Source: Podospora comata
Lineage: Eukaryota > Ascomycota > Sordariomycetes > Sordariales > Podosporaceae
NCBI GenBank assembly: GCA_017354895.1
Contig: CP071496.1
Coordinates: forward strand, 372,001 to 436,000
Direction: 5' to 3'
Length of the DNA stretch: 64,000 bases
The notes below the pieces were generated by a model. That model had not been told where the DNA came from and ran no database searches. It was given only the letters and a program-made list of their open reading frames with translations. This document shows positions 43,706 to 55,091 of this stretch, one piece after another (within the stretch, counting starts at the first letter, position 1; each line of letters starts with the position of its first letter). The translations under genes were made by a program, and so were the position numbers.

Positions 43706-43737
43706 AACCCCTGAACCCCTAAACCCCTGAACCCTTG
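43706..43737. repeat. Four tandem 8-mers, AACCCCTN
   Basis: AACCCCTG, AACCCCTA, AACCCCTG and AACCCTTG follow one another without a gap. They resemble but do not equal the TTAGGG telomere repeat (CCCTAA on this strand). Confidence 0.7.
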
Positions 43738-44335
43738 ATTATGCAGGTAGCAAAACCATTAGGTCCTACATTTTTGAGACCCACTGATGGCCCTTTCGTT
43801 CGCCACCTACTTTCCATCAGCCTTTCGAAGGCTTTTAGTCGTTTTTAAAATTAGAGTGAGACTCACCTTGCCGCCAGGGCGTTTGATGAGGTTGAACGCA
43901 ACCGCCTTGTATGACTTTTACCAAGCTATAAGTTAGGCTCCGAACATTTTCGGCCAGGCCTTATGGCGAGTGACCTGCTTTGCCAGTAGCTGTTTACAAG
44001 CACGCGCGCTTACTGAAGGTGGCGTTGCGTGCTGACAGATTTGCAGTTTTCTCTCCCAAAGCAGGCTACCAATCAGGTCAGATCTGTATTGTGGCTGCTG
44101 CAAACTTTCAACTGCAATGTTGTGCCATAATGCGATAGGCATCTTAAATGACCGTGAGGCTAGGATGGCATGTCTCTGTCATTGGTTGTATCAGAGCGCT
44201 GGTCAGTCGCAGATATTGGAGTTGGGCCTTGGGGGCGACCATAGTGTCTATGTCGGCGATCAGGAAAGAATGAGGACAGGTGCTGACATCTTGCGGCCAG
44301 TGTAGATGGTAGCATGAAGAATTAACATGGACAGG

Positions 44336-44342
44336 TATAAAG
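44336..44342 (+). promoter_or_regulatory. TATA-like box of the crystallin-like gene at 44490
   Basis: TATAAAG 148 nt before the ATG, followed by a CA-rich leader. Confidence 0.45.
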
Positions 44343-44489
44343 GGACGGCCCCGAATCACCTACCTACCTAGTAAGTCTCTTCTCAAACTCAGCCATCACA
44401 CTCAGCAGTTTTCTCCCAACTCTACCAATAACCTCAACACTCCGATCGAAAAACACGAATATCACGATCTTCAAAGTCAACCCAGCGAA

Positions 44490-44980
44490 ATGATTGCCAT
44501 CAAGTCCATCCTTGCCCTCCTTGCCCTCGGCACTGCCTCTGTTCTTGCAGCTCCTGCTGCAAGCATCAAGTTCTCGCCTCGTCAGGGTAACGAGGTTTCC
44601 GTCTTTGCCTGTACCGAGGCACGCTTCACCGGAGAGTGTCGCATGCTCCCGACACCGGCCGAACAATGCTGTAAGTTTGGCTCACCAACTGAATATCAAT
44701 TTTTATGAAGCTGACAGGGCCAAGTCAACATTGATCCGACCTGGAACGACGTTATCAGCTCCATCCAGAATCTCGAGAGAGACAGGTTCAAGTGCAAGTG
44801 GTTTGAGTAAGTGGCTCTTGACAACCTAGAAGGGAATGTTTGCGTGCACTGACAAGTGAATCGAACAGGCACCAAAACTGCGAAGGAAAGGAGTACAAGA
44901 ACCAGGATGATGCCGATCTGACGGATGGGAACGGCTTTTTCGATGATCGCATTACTTCTTGGTTTTGCGAGAGGAAGTGA
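44490..44980 (+). CDS. Small secreted betagamma-crystallin-like protein (paralog 1)
   Basis: Three exons (44490-44670, 44725-44806, 44869-44980) give 124 residues. A signal peptide (MIAIKSILALLALGTASVLA) and short pro-region precede the mature domain. This has two Greek-key signatures with an aromatic residue six positions before Gly (FACTEARFTG, FEHQNCEG) and two motifs matching the crystallin calcium site (N/D)(N/D)xx(S/T)S: NDVISS and DDRITS. That layout defines a single betagamma-crystallin domain; known microbial relatives bind Ca2+ or act as inhibitors or killer proteins. Cysteines (about seven) suggest disulfides. Two paralogs at 57131 and 59136 share the same intron phases and the 82-nt middle exon. 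The specific role here is unknown. Confidence 0.82.
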
Positions 44981-47379
44981 TGCCCGAGGGGAGAGATATC
45001 ATGACTGATGGCTGGCCATCATGTTCTAGGTCGAGTGTCGACAATATGGGGGTTTCATGTTTGGGTTTGTTATTATCGTGTAAGATTAGTACCTAGATAC
45101 CTACACACGCTCGTTAAGTGTTTCTTTGTCTTGTAACCCGAACTTGTCTGCATGAAAAAGGACTTCAAAACATACAAGTCATCTATCCCGAAGTTGAGAT
45201 TCTATTGACCGGCTGGCTTCCGTCTGTGGGGTAGGTAGCTCTCTGCCGATTTCATTATGCTAATTGAAGGGCGGGGTCTCGGAAGCGTCCAACTCTCGGG
45301 ACTACCTAGGAACCTACTCCCGTTGCCTGTAATGGAGGTTCTTCGACACCAACCAAGTTGGTAACTTGTCACTTTGAAACCGGTGCTCCATCAGCTTAAA
45401 GATCCTTCATGCAACTTGAGTTTCCATGCACCAACCCTACGATAGGAAAACGTCGGGAGCCGTTGTCATGTCGGCTACGGGCTGTTGATGACCGCTATTG
45501 CCGACAGCCGGACCGCACCACGTCCCTTTGCACCTCTTGTTTGCATCGGTGTTAACCACCTATGTAGTGACTCTTCGACTGGGTCGTCGGCTACGGAACC
45601 CCCTACCTCGTCAACTACGGACCAGGCCAATAGGTCAACTTCCTGAGCAAGACTTTTTCGTTTGGTTAGCCGCCTGTTTTCTGTGTATCGCATTTGTTTA
45701 CTTCTCTGTCTACGGGACAGAAGGTCTGTCATCGGAAGAGGTTGACGAGACGTACAGCCAGACTTCTCCAAACGTTATTGCTTGGTGAAGCAAAGGGTCA
45801 GTACAATCGGGAAGCAGGGGTGATGCGCTTTCCGGTTAGTCCGGGGGAAAGGTCGACTCTCAGTAGTGGTGGGTGTCAGTGAGCAGTGTGTGGTGGCTCC
45901 GGCTGTGACTCGAGCTGCAGGTCCGGATGAACGAGCAAGGGGGGCAGTGCCTGTGCAGAGATCAATTCCTTGGTTAGTGCCAGTGCTGGGGCCTGGGGAG
46001 ATTAACGCGAGAGACGCTGGAGAGACCGGGGAGGGCTGGAAGAATGGTTTTTACTGAGGAGTCTCACCATGAGTAAGGGGGATCTGGTGAAAGGGCAGGG
46101 GGCTCAGGAATGATGCTACGATAATGTGACATGTGAATATATTGTAAAATTACCTCGCATAGAGCGAACGGCGTTGGATATGGCAAATTTAAAGCGTTCG
46201 TTGATTTTCGGAGAAAACGATGATTTTTCAGGGGTATGAATAGGGGTACCCTAACCCTTGGCAGCCACCTCTGTCTAGTGCTTGGAGGCCAAGAAACGTG
46301 TGGTTGCAGCCAATGAGCCTCCAATATTTTGATTGCATGGGAATCTTCGATAGGATACTATATACCCAAAAGATTGATCAAGGGGCGTATTAATCACGCA
46401 ATACGGGAACCGGTAGGTCGGGTCTGCTCGATCCGCGCTTGTCTATCTCCATGGGCCGCTCCCACCACACTAAAAGATGGTGCAGATGTCTTGGATGGTA
46501 TCAGTGCATCAAAGTATCAGGTTATGCCGTTTGGTCCATGACCATCGCATACCCTTCCCATTGTATTTTAACCTTATCAAGCTGAAGTCAGGCCTGTGCC
46601 CCTGATGGCAAAAGATGAGGTAGAATACGAGAATCCATTCGAAAACCTTCTCAGCGCTCAGGCTTCGGGTCAATGCGATTCGAGAGACAAAATCTCCGAT
46701 TCGTGCTGCTAGACGGATGTCAGGTGCCATCTTGCCGAACAGCACCGGCGGCCCAGGTAATAACAAGGCCGATCAGCACACCGGAATCTGGTTTCCCCAA
46801 GAGCACAAGCCCGGGACAAGATGCCCAACGGGGCGCTTCCCCGCATTCCAGCTTGGGGAAGTTCGGTCGACTACGATCCGGGGTTACATTCTGGGCTTCT
46901 TTCGGCTGCGCAGCCCTGGGCCGCTCTTGGCAAGACGCTGTATCGATCGGCTACAACCCTGGCCCACCTTATGGTTTTTGCTGCAAGGCACGACCGTTTG
47001 CTCTCAGGCACGAATAGAGTTGCCGGCTTGGACTGTCAACCAGGCCAAGTTCGCGGCCGGAAGCCCGGGGCCGTCGCTCCGGTTATTTTCTTGTCCCGAG
47101 TCGCCCCCGGCTCGGTTCGAGATAGCGGCGGCAATTCTTTATGGGAAATCTCCACAATGCGGAGATGGACCAGAAGGTGATCATGACGGTGAGGTCAGAA
47201 GGGGACATGGATGGAGCCTACCCTCCGAGCCGAAGGCAAAGTGACAGTAGCACCAAGCATTGACAGCAACCACCAGGGAAATGCATACTTAACCGACGCG
47301 ATCCCTCTCTTCGGTTTCCTTCCCCTCTCCTTTCTTGTCACGGTTCCTCACTACTTCAGTGTCATCACCAACCGCCACC
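44981..47379. other. Gene-poor stretch, promoter of the GH7 gene at the right end
   Basis: No supported gene in 2.4 kb. GC-rich open frames at 46.7-47.2 kb lack domains, good splice sites and continuity, and look like chance frames upstream of the endoglucanase. Confidence 0.5.
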
Positions 47380-48767
47380 ATGTCCTCCCTCGCCACTCTT
47401 CTCACGGCCGGCCTCACCCTCAGCGGGCTGGCTGTTGCCCAAAAGCCCGGTCCCACCAAGGAGGTGCACCCCAAGATCACCACCTTCCGCTGCAGCAAGA
47501 AGCACGGCTGCAAGCCCCAGACCAACTACATCGTCCTCGACTCGCTTGCTCACCCCGTCTACCAGGCTGCTGCTCCTCAGTATGGCTGCGGTGACTGGGG
47601 CCAGAAGCCCAACGCCACCGCCTGCCCTACTAAGGAGGCCTGCGCGAAAAACTGCATCATGGACGGTGTCTCCGACTACTCGGCCTACGGTGTCACGACC
47701 AATGAGACGGCCCTGACTCTCGAGCACATTCTCCCCAACGGAAAGTTTGTCAGCCCAAGAGTCTACCTTTTGGACAAGACCAAGCAGAAGTATGAGATGC
47801 TCAAGCTCACCGGCAACGAGTTCACCTTCGACGTCGACGCCACCCGCCTTCCTTGCGGCATGAACTCTGCTCTGTACCTGAGCGAGATGGCCGCCGATGG
47901 CAGCAAGAGCAAGCTCAACAAGGGCGGTGCTTACTACGGCACTGGTTACTGCGACGCTCAGTGCTTTACCACCCCCTTCATTGGTGGTGAGGTATGTTGA
48001 TTTCCATGTTATCATTTGGTTTTCATCGTAGCGAGGCTTACTAACCCGATTGCGGCGAATAGGGCAACATCGAAGGCAAGGGCTCCTGCTGCAACGAGAT
48101 GGACATTTGGGAGGCCAACTCCCGCGCCACCCACGTCGCGCCCCACACGTGCAACAAGCCCGGCCTCTACCTCTGCGAAGGCGAGGAGTGCGGCGGCACC
48201 AAGGCCGGTGTCTGCGACAAGCCCGGCTGCGGGTGGAACCCCTACCGCGTCAACGTGACCGACTACTACGGCAACTCGGACGAGTTCAAGGTCGACACCA
48301 GCCGCCCTTTCACCGTCATCACCCAGTTCCCCGCCGACAAGAACGGCAAGCTCACCTCCATCAAGAGGTTCTATCAGCAAGATGGCAAGACCATTGAGAC
48401 CTACTCGGTTGACGTCGATGGTCTCCCCAAGGTCGACGGTTTGAACGACGAGTTCTGCGCCGCTACTGGTGCCGAGAGGTTCCTCGAGCTGGGCGCCCAC
48501 AAGGGCATGGGCGAGGCGATGACGAGGGGTATGGTTCTTGCTATGAGCATCTGGTGGGACGAGGGCGGCTTCATGAACTGGCTCGACAGCGGCGAGGCTG
48601 GGCCGTGCGCACCTACTGATGGTGACCCGAAGAATATTGTCAAGGTTGAGCCCTTCCCCGTTGTCACTTATGACAACATGAGGTGGGGTGAGATTGGCTC
48701 TACATTCAAGGTTGAGAAGGAAGGCAAGGGCAAGGGCAAGGGCAAGCACAGACGCTCGATTCAGTAG
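47380..48767 (+). CDS. GH7 endoglucanase (EG I / Cel7B type)
   Basis: Two exons (47380-47991 and 48063-48767) join in frame into 438 residues. The signal peptide is MSSLATLLTAGLTLSGLAVA and the mature protein starts at Gln. It aligns along its whole length with Humicola-type EG I: HPKITTFRCSKKHGCKPQTN, CGDWG, CAKNCIMDGVSDYSAYGVTT, YYGTGYCDAQCF. The catalytic triad ExDxxE is seen as Glu216, Asp218 and Glu221 in CCNEMDIWEAN (nucleophile Glu216, acid/base Glu221). The enzyme retains cellobiose-releasing beta-1,4-glucan hydrolysis in the open-cleft endoglucanase form. There is no CBM1; the C-terminus is a short basic tail (GKGKGKGKHRRS). Secreted. Likely induced by cellulose along with the AA9 gene at the left edge. 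Confidence 0.95.
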
Positions 48768-49622
48768 GCGATGTCCAGTGTCGAGGGAGGAGAGGTAGAT
48801 GGGAAGACAAAAGCATAGCCCACGGAGGGTCGAGTACATAATGTAGTACCATGTTCAAATATGCATTCTTTATGGATTATTAGACCATCAACACATCGCT
48901 GTTGAGATATTTGCCATTTGGATATGGCTGTGCATTGCATTCGGTGACGCTCACTGTGTGGGAAAATTGATATCTCGGCTCGTGATCCATATATGTGGAA
49001 GAATAGTAGCATTGCGCTGATGGTATGACCGTAGACTTGCCCCTTTGAATCTCGAACAGGAGAACTTGCGCACCGGGGTTTGTTTCCAGGAGACACTATA
49101 TGATCTTCCAGAGACTAACTATCTAGCGCTAAGTCAGGGACCACTTACCCCTACAGTGCGAATCTTCTGATCTTCGGTAAGCACCAGGTGCATGATACTT
49201 ACCTGCAATGGGTTCATTTGCTACGAGACTGGGGATTTACGCCTGCTCGTTCAGCCTCGTGTTAGCACTCATGGCAGGCCTTATGAACAACACGTCGTGG
49301 CGAGCGAGGAGTTTAGCCGAGTATCACGACTCACTGGAAGCATGGTTCCAGGTTGTCAGCGTCACAACAGGACCATGACTGCTGTTGGCGATAGCTTCAT
49401 CACGAGGATGGTGAGCAACAGATTACGTGAGCTCAATGGCGATGGAACGTGGCTACGGTCGAGTGATATGGTTCCACTGCCCGTCAAGAAGCCCTCGTCT
49501 CTGGATCAGAGCGGGCAGTGTGTATATAAGGACACATCATCGCTTTTAAACATTACTCTCTCATCACCAACTCATTCACCATCACCACCACTAGCCAAAC
49601 AACCTAACCCAACACCACCAAG
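48768..49622. other. Intergenic region, no supported gene
   Basis: 3' region of the endoglucanase and promoter of the GH23-like pseudogene, with a TATA box near the right end. No gene is seen. Confidence 0.5.
49523..49530 (+). promoter_or_regulatory. TATA-like box of the GH23-like pseudogene
   Basis: TATATAAG 93 nt before the ATG at 49623, followed by an A/C-rich leader. Confidence 0.45.
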
Positions 49623-50220
49623 ATGCCTTTCACCTGGTACCGAGGCCCAGTCTCCAACTTCCTCCCCATGAGCCAGTGGAAGCCCTTTGAAGAATTCTTC
49701 AGCCTCAACAAGTCCGAAATGTTCCAAACCGGCAACACCGGCGAGGATATTGGCCCTATCTGGAACACCGTCCTCGAGTGCGCCAAGATCGGCGTCGACG
49801 AGCGCGTCATCTTCTGCATCATTATGCAAGAGTCCAGCGGTGACGTCGGTGTCCGAACCACGTAGAACATGGATGAAGTGGCGACTGCCGGGCTGATGCA
49901 GGCTTCTGGCAGTCCTGGGTATCCCGGGCAGCATGGTCTTACGCAGGTATGTGGAGACTTTCGACGAAAGAGGGAGAATCTACCTACACTGACAAGTTGG
50001 TGGTAGGATCAAATTACTGGCATGGTCCGCCATGGAACGGAGCACTACAAGCGAAATTTGAGGGAGTTTGGAAACCAGTGGAATGCGGATACTATTTACA
50101 AGGCTTCGAGATGCTTATAATTTGGGGAAGGTGAACCAGGGGAATTTGAGTGATGATTTGGGGGCTACCGCAGCGTATGTGAGTGATATGGCGAACTGTC
50201 TTTGTGGTCGTCTATCTTGA
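49623..50220 (+). pseudogene. GH23-like (lytic transglycosylase/lysozyme-type) pseudogene
   Basis: Two exons (49623-49946, 50007-50220) encode a protein of about 179 residues of the fungal GH23-like family: GNTGEDIGPIWNTVLECAKI, then FCIIMQESSGDVGV, where the Glu in QESSG is the expected catalytic acid, then ATAGLMQASG and GQHGLTQ. Two lesions break it: a TAG at 49863-49865 where relatives have Trp, and a 1-nt frameshift near 50115 between YKASR and NLGKVNQGNLSD. Past the frameshift the text regains family sense to the end (ATAAYVSDMANCLCG). The start has no clear signal peptide. A TATA box is retained. The TAG is one G-to-A step from TGG, consistent with RIP. Confidence 0.7.
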
Positions 50221-50727
50221 GTGCCGCCTGAGAAACAACGACACGGGGGCGGAGGACCTCAAGTTGGTTTGGTTTGCGTTGGAAATGTTGCAACTCCCGT
50301 TGTCTAAAAGTCAGAAAGTAGACACTGGTCAAACCACATATTTTTACGCACAATTTCCTCTATTTTTCCTCACCTCATCTGTGCGCCTTGTTTCATTAGT
50401 GCCCCAAGGCCAGCTGATTACCACGCTGCTACACGAATAATATGTGCACATCAGCCATGCTCGCCGGCTTCATGTCGGCAGTCCAAGTGCGATCCAGCCT
50501 GCCAGCTCCCTTAGAAATGGGCCGACTTGTTCCACCTCAGCGATCCGGTATTGGTATTCTTTGTCAACCTTCCGCCGCTCTCCCATCACTATCGAAAGGG
50601 GCTGATAAGCGGCTGGAAGTTAGAAACGGCGGACCATTACCGGGTGTGCGGAGCCGCTGTATGCTTCCTGGAATCCAGCGACGAAAGACCAAGCGCCGAC
50701 AGAGAGGCTTCAAATATGCTTTAGAGG
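50221..50727. other. Intergenic region, no supported gene
   Basis: Short open frames only. Nothing was recognised. Confidence 0.45.
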
Positions 50728-51805
50728 ATGGGAGATCATCTTTCGGGTGCGTACGAGAGAGAAATAACGCTCTATCTTGTTCAGCACCCCAGGATGGAGG
50801 TTGACAAACGACCCGAGGCGCGTGCGAAAGAAGCCTCCATCAAATACTACCGTTGGCTGGCGAGAGGACGCAAAGATGCGGAGACACCGTGGATGTTCAA
50901 GATTACCGCAAAGAGTGTGGTCTTGCCCAAGACACTTGGTAGACTGCCCATGAACACGAGGAAGTCTTCGCATGGACTGGAGGCAGACGGTAAGACAATA
51001 TTAAGTTCTTAAAGTTTGGTGGTGTTGGACTTGAACACTGATCAGGTATCGTATGCAGGGTTGCTCAAGATGGATCATGAAAATCCGGAAATCAAGAAGC
51101 TTTACCGGGCCTTTTCCATGTATGAAGAGGCATTTGAGGTGTTCCTGATGAATGTATACGGGGCGCGCATATGCAAAAGGCATACGTCGACGACACTAGC
51201 CTTCGCCGAGGTGTCCGAGGTCAACGGAGTACTGTTGGTTGATCTCACGAGCAAACAACCGCTCATTTACGGCATGCTGAGAAGAGCGACCAGACGAGCG
51301 ATGCTGATGCACATGCGCTGCGAGATGCCTGCAGGCGAGTGTTGGCCTTTGTGAAAGTTATTCCTCGAGCGCGAGTTATCCCTTTACCAACCACTTCATG
51401 ATTGGAAAACTAAGCTTTAATGGTGTTTTAGCCGTTTGCAAGAAGATCAAATTCCTGCGAACAACCACACGAAACGTGGCAAGACCGATCCTCTGCCGCC
51501 ATCCTGAAGAAGAAACGCTCAACACCAATGTCACGCACTGTGTGATGTTGGTGGAGCTCAAGTGCGGGTTAAAGTACATCCTTGACCCACAAGGAGCTCA
51601 GTATGGGTGGACCGAGACTATACTTCCATATGAAACCTTCAAGCAATACCGCATGACGAAACATACCCATCATTCAGGCCTCTCTGATGATCGCTCCGTA
51701 TATCGGGACGAATGGCTCCATGACACCTCAACGCAAACCTCATCGGAATTTCAGCAACAATATGGTCAAGACATCCCGACGATTCTTGGGCCCCCAGACC
51801 ATTAG
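50728..51805 (+). CDS. Conserved fungal protein of unknown function, model uncertain (possibly decayed)
   Basis: Exon 1 (50728-50991) starts MGDHLSGAYEREITLYLVQH and joins in phase to 51058 (donor GTAAGA, acceptor GCAG), continuing GLLKMDHENPEIKKLYRAFS and on to a stop at 51354. A later frame, 51398-51805, contains THCVMLVELKCGLKYILDPQ followed by GAQYGW-ET-LPYETF. I associate that block with the C-terminal part of a fungal family often linked to MYND zinc fingers. No clean intron joins 51354 to the second block, so the gene is either truncated or has an undetected splice. Function unknown. Confidence 0.4.
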
Positions 51806-52096
51806 AAGTTTCTGGAAAATCACGCTTTGTTCCTGGGGGAGACGGAGCGCACCATGAAGACACCTCCAACGCCATGAAGCTTCTGTGAGGCTGATCATGA
51901 ACCCAAAGTAGGTTCTAGACTGTGGGGATAAGGGGGATAGTGAAGTGATCACGCTTTCCTCTCCCCATGTTTCACGGTGTCGAGCCTTCATGTAAAATGT
52001 TCATTCAAAACCTTCACGGCTTGACGAAAATCAAAAGAAATACCTGGGACGAAAGATACACGGTAATCAGATCCCGCGTAATCCGCAAGGGGTGGT

Positions 52097-52244
52097 TGCC
52101 CAGGTGAGTTTTGGGCTCAGGAGCCCAAAGACTTGGTCCGTCTAGAAACAAGAGATATGCAATACAAGTTCTATCATAAATTCAGTCGAACAATGGGAAA
52201 CCATAATTTAAATACTTTTTTGGTGTTGATATATGTGGCAGGCG
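52097..52244 (+). repeat. Dispersed repeat, copy A, with perfect hairpin
   Basis: About 150 bp that align with 56667-56803 in the same orientation at roughly 75-80 percent identity by eye. It starts GCCCAGGTG and includes the perfect inverted repeat TTGGGCTC-AG-GAGCCCAA at 52111-52128 and a shared CAATACAAGTT..TATC block and TTCAGTCGAACAATGGGAAA. The hairpin is identical in both copies while flanking bases differ. Confidence 0.75.
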
Positions 52245-54012
52245 GTCTCTTTCTCATCTTATCGGACGCTTGGATGACAAACAAGCTGCCAAGGGTACCA
52301 GACCGGGCTATAAGGGGGAACGATCATGTTGTCACTCGGAGAAATCACTGTGTACCGTAGCTTCTCTAGCGTAGAAAAAAGGAACTTTCTTCACGTCGCA
52401 TTATCGGGCGTATGCGATGCCACGCTTCCGGAGTGGCGCATCTTGACCCCAGTACTTCTCGCTTGCTCCCAGTGAGAGCAGCGGTTCAGTGAATCCTTCA
52501 GACTCTGCCCCACTTACAAACACACTTCAAGGCGTCGACCTCGCGACGAAGTTTCGCATACGACGTATCCAATAGATGGCCCCCGTCGAGGAAGACAAGC
52601 TTTGCAATACGAGAGGGACATCGCATATGACGGGAGTCCGAAGTTGCCAAGTCGATACCTTTAAGTTAGCAGTATGATGGTGGTTGTCGGTTAATGAATG
52701 TTTCTGTGCGAGTACGGCGCAGATGGCTTGACTGAATCTTAGAGGGAAACATGCTGTCTGTCACTACGCTGCTTCGGTCACCGAAAGTAAATACAAACTA
52801 CCACCACATTACTAAACTTTCGCACATTCTCAAGACACGGCCTCAGGGGAGTAGGCGAAGTGTTGAAACACGCTCACGACGATGGTTGGCTGTATCGTAT
52901 CGCCGGGGCTCCAGACCGCCTCTAGGTATTCTGGCGCTAGATGGTGATGCAGCTGGATAGTGCCGTTGACAAGCTCTTCCCGCACTTCCTGCCGGCATGA
53001 AGCGTTCGTTGATGCATCTGTCTCGCTCCTCGTTCATGAGTAGCCACCTATCATCACTGCTCTTCTGACATTCGAGATCTCTCGAATTTTAACATTTAAC
53101 CGATTTCAATTTAGATTCAACTGCCATTCGTGTGGAAAAGATTACTGTCTTCGCCGGGATCCTCATCGCACCACTTCCAGCTATCAAGCACTCACGTCCT
53201 ATTGCCAGCGGGTAGGTAAATACGTGACGACTGCACTGCGTCCGATAGCTTAAAACAGCGTACCTACCTTGAATGCTTCAAGGTTATCCCACGGCAACAT
53301 CCCATTAGAGCTGGTTCAGTCACGTCCGGCGAGTTAGACCACAGACCCATGGTAAAGGATTCGATGATCCTGCAACTGCGACCCTGTGAATAGCGCCCTT
53401 CATGGTCTCGACAATTCTATTTGTCCACGTAGGGTTTACACCTGGTCGCAATCAACATGCTACCTGATTACTTTTGCGACCGAGATGGCCTGACATTTTC
53501 CTTGCAAAGCGGTTCGCGGCTGTCCAAGCCGAGAAACAGGCCGTATTGCTGGATTGAGGTTCTGAACTATCAAAATTCGTTGTTAGCTGTATTTGCCATG
53601 TTTTTGCGAGATCCTAACTAGAAAACTGCTGTCTGACTAGTAGTGCGCTAGGAAGGGGGCTTTGCAGATGGATGCCCGTTTGTTCAGAAGTATTAGCTGG
53701 ATTGTACGATGTCTGCACACACCCTCAGGACGGTCAGCCTCTTTCGCCAAGGCACTCAGGACTATCTGGCCGCCACTCCGGACAAGACCTGTGGCGGCAA
53801 GGGTGGCTACGGTACCAGGTCTCCACCGGACCGGGGAGTCAAGGACTGATGACCTAGCGGCAGAAAGTAACCATGATTCCATCAACAGCTTTTGCCGTTC
53901 GAAGGATCCTAGAGCCTAGATAGACTGATCTTGGACATGCGAGATCATGCCACAGCGCCATCGTTGAACGGTGGCCGGGGTTATCGTCGGTCAGAGATGC
54001 GTGATTCTGGGA

Positions 54013-54020
54013 TATAAAAG
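54013..54020 (+). promoter_or_regulatory. TATA-like box of the Cys-rich secreted protein gene
   Basis: TATAAAAG about 200 nt before the ATG at 54212. With the 66-nt 5'-UTR intron removed, the spacing is normal. Confidence 0.45.
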
Positions 54021-54211
54021 AGTCGAGCCTCGACGTCTTTCCTCCTTACTTTTGAGCAGCAGCCGCAGCAACATCTTACCTCGCTCACCTCGACACTCCG
54101 CCACCTACCACTCTCAGATTCAGCCTTCTGTGCTCCGCAAGTGAGTACTCCTGACTTGCATCGGCCTCAAACCCGCTCTGACTGATGACCGCAACCCCCT
54201 TTCTAGTCAAA

Positions 54212-54598
54212 ATGAAGTTCACCCTCGCAGCCGCAGCTTTTGCATTCCTAGCCAGCGCCGCCGACGCCGCCACCGCCAAGATCACCACCAGCTGGATCGT
54301 CAACGCCGGCCTTCTTCCCGTCACGACGTGTTATTATCATGGCGAGGACGGCAAGACCTACTTCATGGGAGACTTCAGCGATGGCTGCCGCAGCACCAAG
54401 CACGACTGGGTTCGCCAGATCTGCGTAGACTCATCAAAGGCTAGGGCGCACATCACCTTTTCCGGCGGCACCAGGAGGTGCTTCAAGCGGACTTGGAGGA
54501 GCTCAGAGTGCGTCGGAACGGGACCTGAGTCTTGCTACAAGGGCATCTGCCCCACGTGCTCCAGGGCCGAATACACCCCGACTTCGTGCACCTGGTGA
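54212..54598 (+). CDS. Small Cys-rich secreted protein, unknown function
   Basis: A single coding exon of 128 residues. Signal peptide MKFTLAAAAFAFLASAADA. The mature part has nine cysteines (TTCYYHG, DGCRS, RQICVD, RRCFKR, SECVG, ESCYKGICPTC, TSCTW) and many basic residues, the profile of a disulfide-bonded extracellular or effector-like protein. The 5' leader holds an intron at 54141-54206 (GTGAGT donor, CTGACTGAT branch region, TCTAG acceptor) ending 5 nt before the ATG. I recognise no named family. It sits alone among decayed genes and gene-free sequence. Confidence 0.75.
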   Translation: MKFTLAAAAFAFLASAADAATAKITTSWIVNAGLLPVTTCYYHGEDGKTYFMGDFSDGCRSTKHDWVRQICVDSSKARAHITFSGGTRRCFKRTWRSSECVGTGPESCYKGICPTCSRAEYTPTSCTW

Positions 54599-55091
54599 GA
54601 GCTGAGGGCAGTCGAACCGGTTTACCATCCAGGAGAAGCTCGGTTGTCTTGGTTGGTTGGGACTTCTCAGGCAGCCTGCCATGTATCCGGTATTCAATTA
54701 AGGCTTTTGTTTTGAAGTTTTGATTTCCATTCATTGTTTCATGAGGAACTCGTTTAGTGGTAATAGGTGACTTGGAAAATATGGGGGCTCAAAAAGATTC
54801 CATAGCTCAATTTATAATGATCTTCGTTGGCTTCTTGCGTCCTTGATGCTGTTATGAATGATTCTCGTCATTCCCCCTTGCCTTATGCCGCATCAACGGG
54901 CTTGCCGGATGAATTGTTTATATGCACTCCCTAGCACGGTGATGCCGCTCTAACGATGAATATACCTGTACGCTAAACGCGATAACATAAGCGAGCAAGA
55001 TAAGGCTTTGATTATCTGTATTTTCAACCTTTCGATCCCTTGTTCATGGAACGGCGTCTGTTTATCATCAAATTCAGCATAACAACTAAAC
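54599..55091. other. Intergenic region, no supported gene
   Basis: Nothing was recognised beyond the 3' region of the Cys-rich protein gene. Confidence 0.5.

Larger units (their letters stand above)
43146..44489. other. Gene-free stretch upstream of a crystallin-like gene
   Basis: No supported gene. Contains a short AACCCCTN array (separate entry) and, near the right end, a TATA-like box. Confidence 0.5.
51806..54211. other. Gene-poor stretch with one repeat copy
   Basis: No supported gene in 2.4 kb. Contains copy A of the hairpin repeat, and the promoter and leader of the 54212 gene. Confidence 0.5.

Noticed and set aside
46717-47244. Long GC-rich plus-strand frames before the endoglucanase
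   Set aside because: Three overlapping frames of similar length, no domain, and the position suits a promoter.
52097-52244. Possible tRNA or tRNA-derived element in the hairpin repeat
   Set aside because: No TTCGA T-loop, anticodon arm or box A/B could be placed, so it is listed as a repeat of unknown type.
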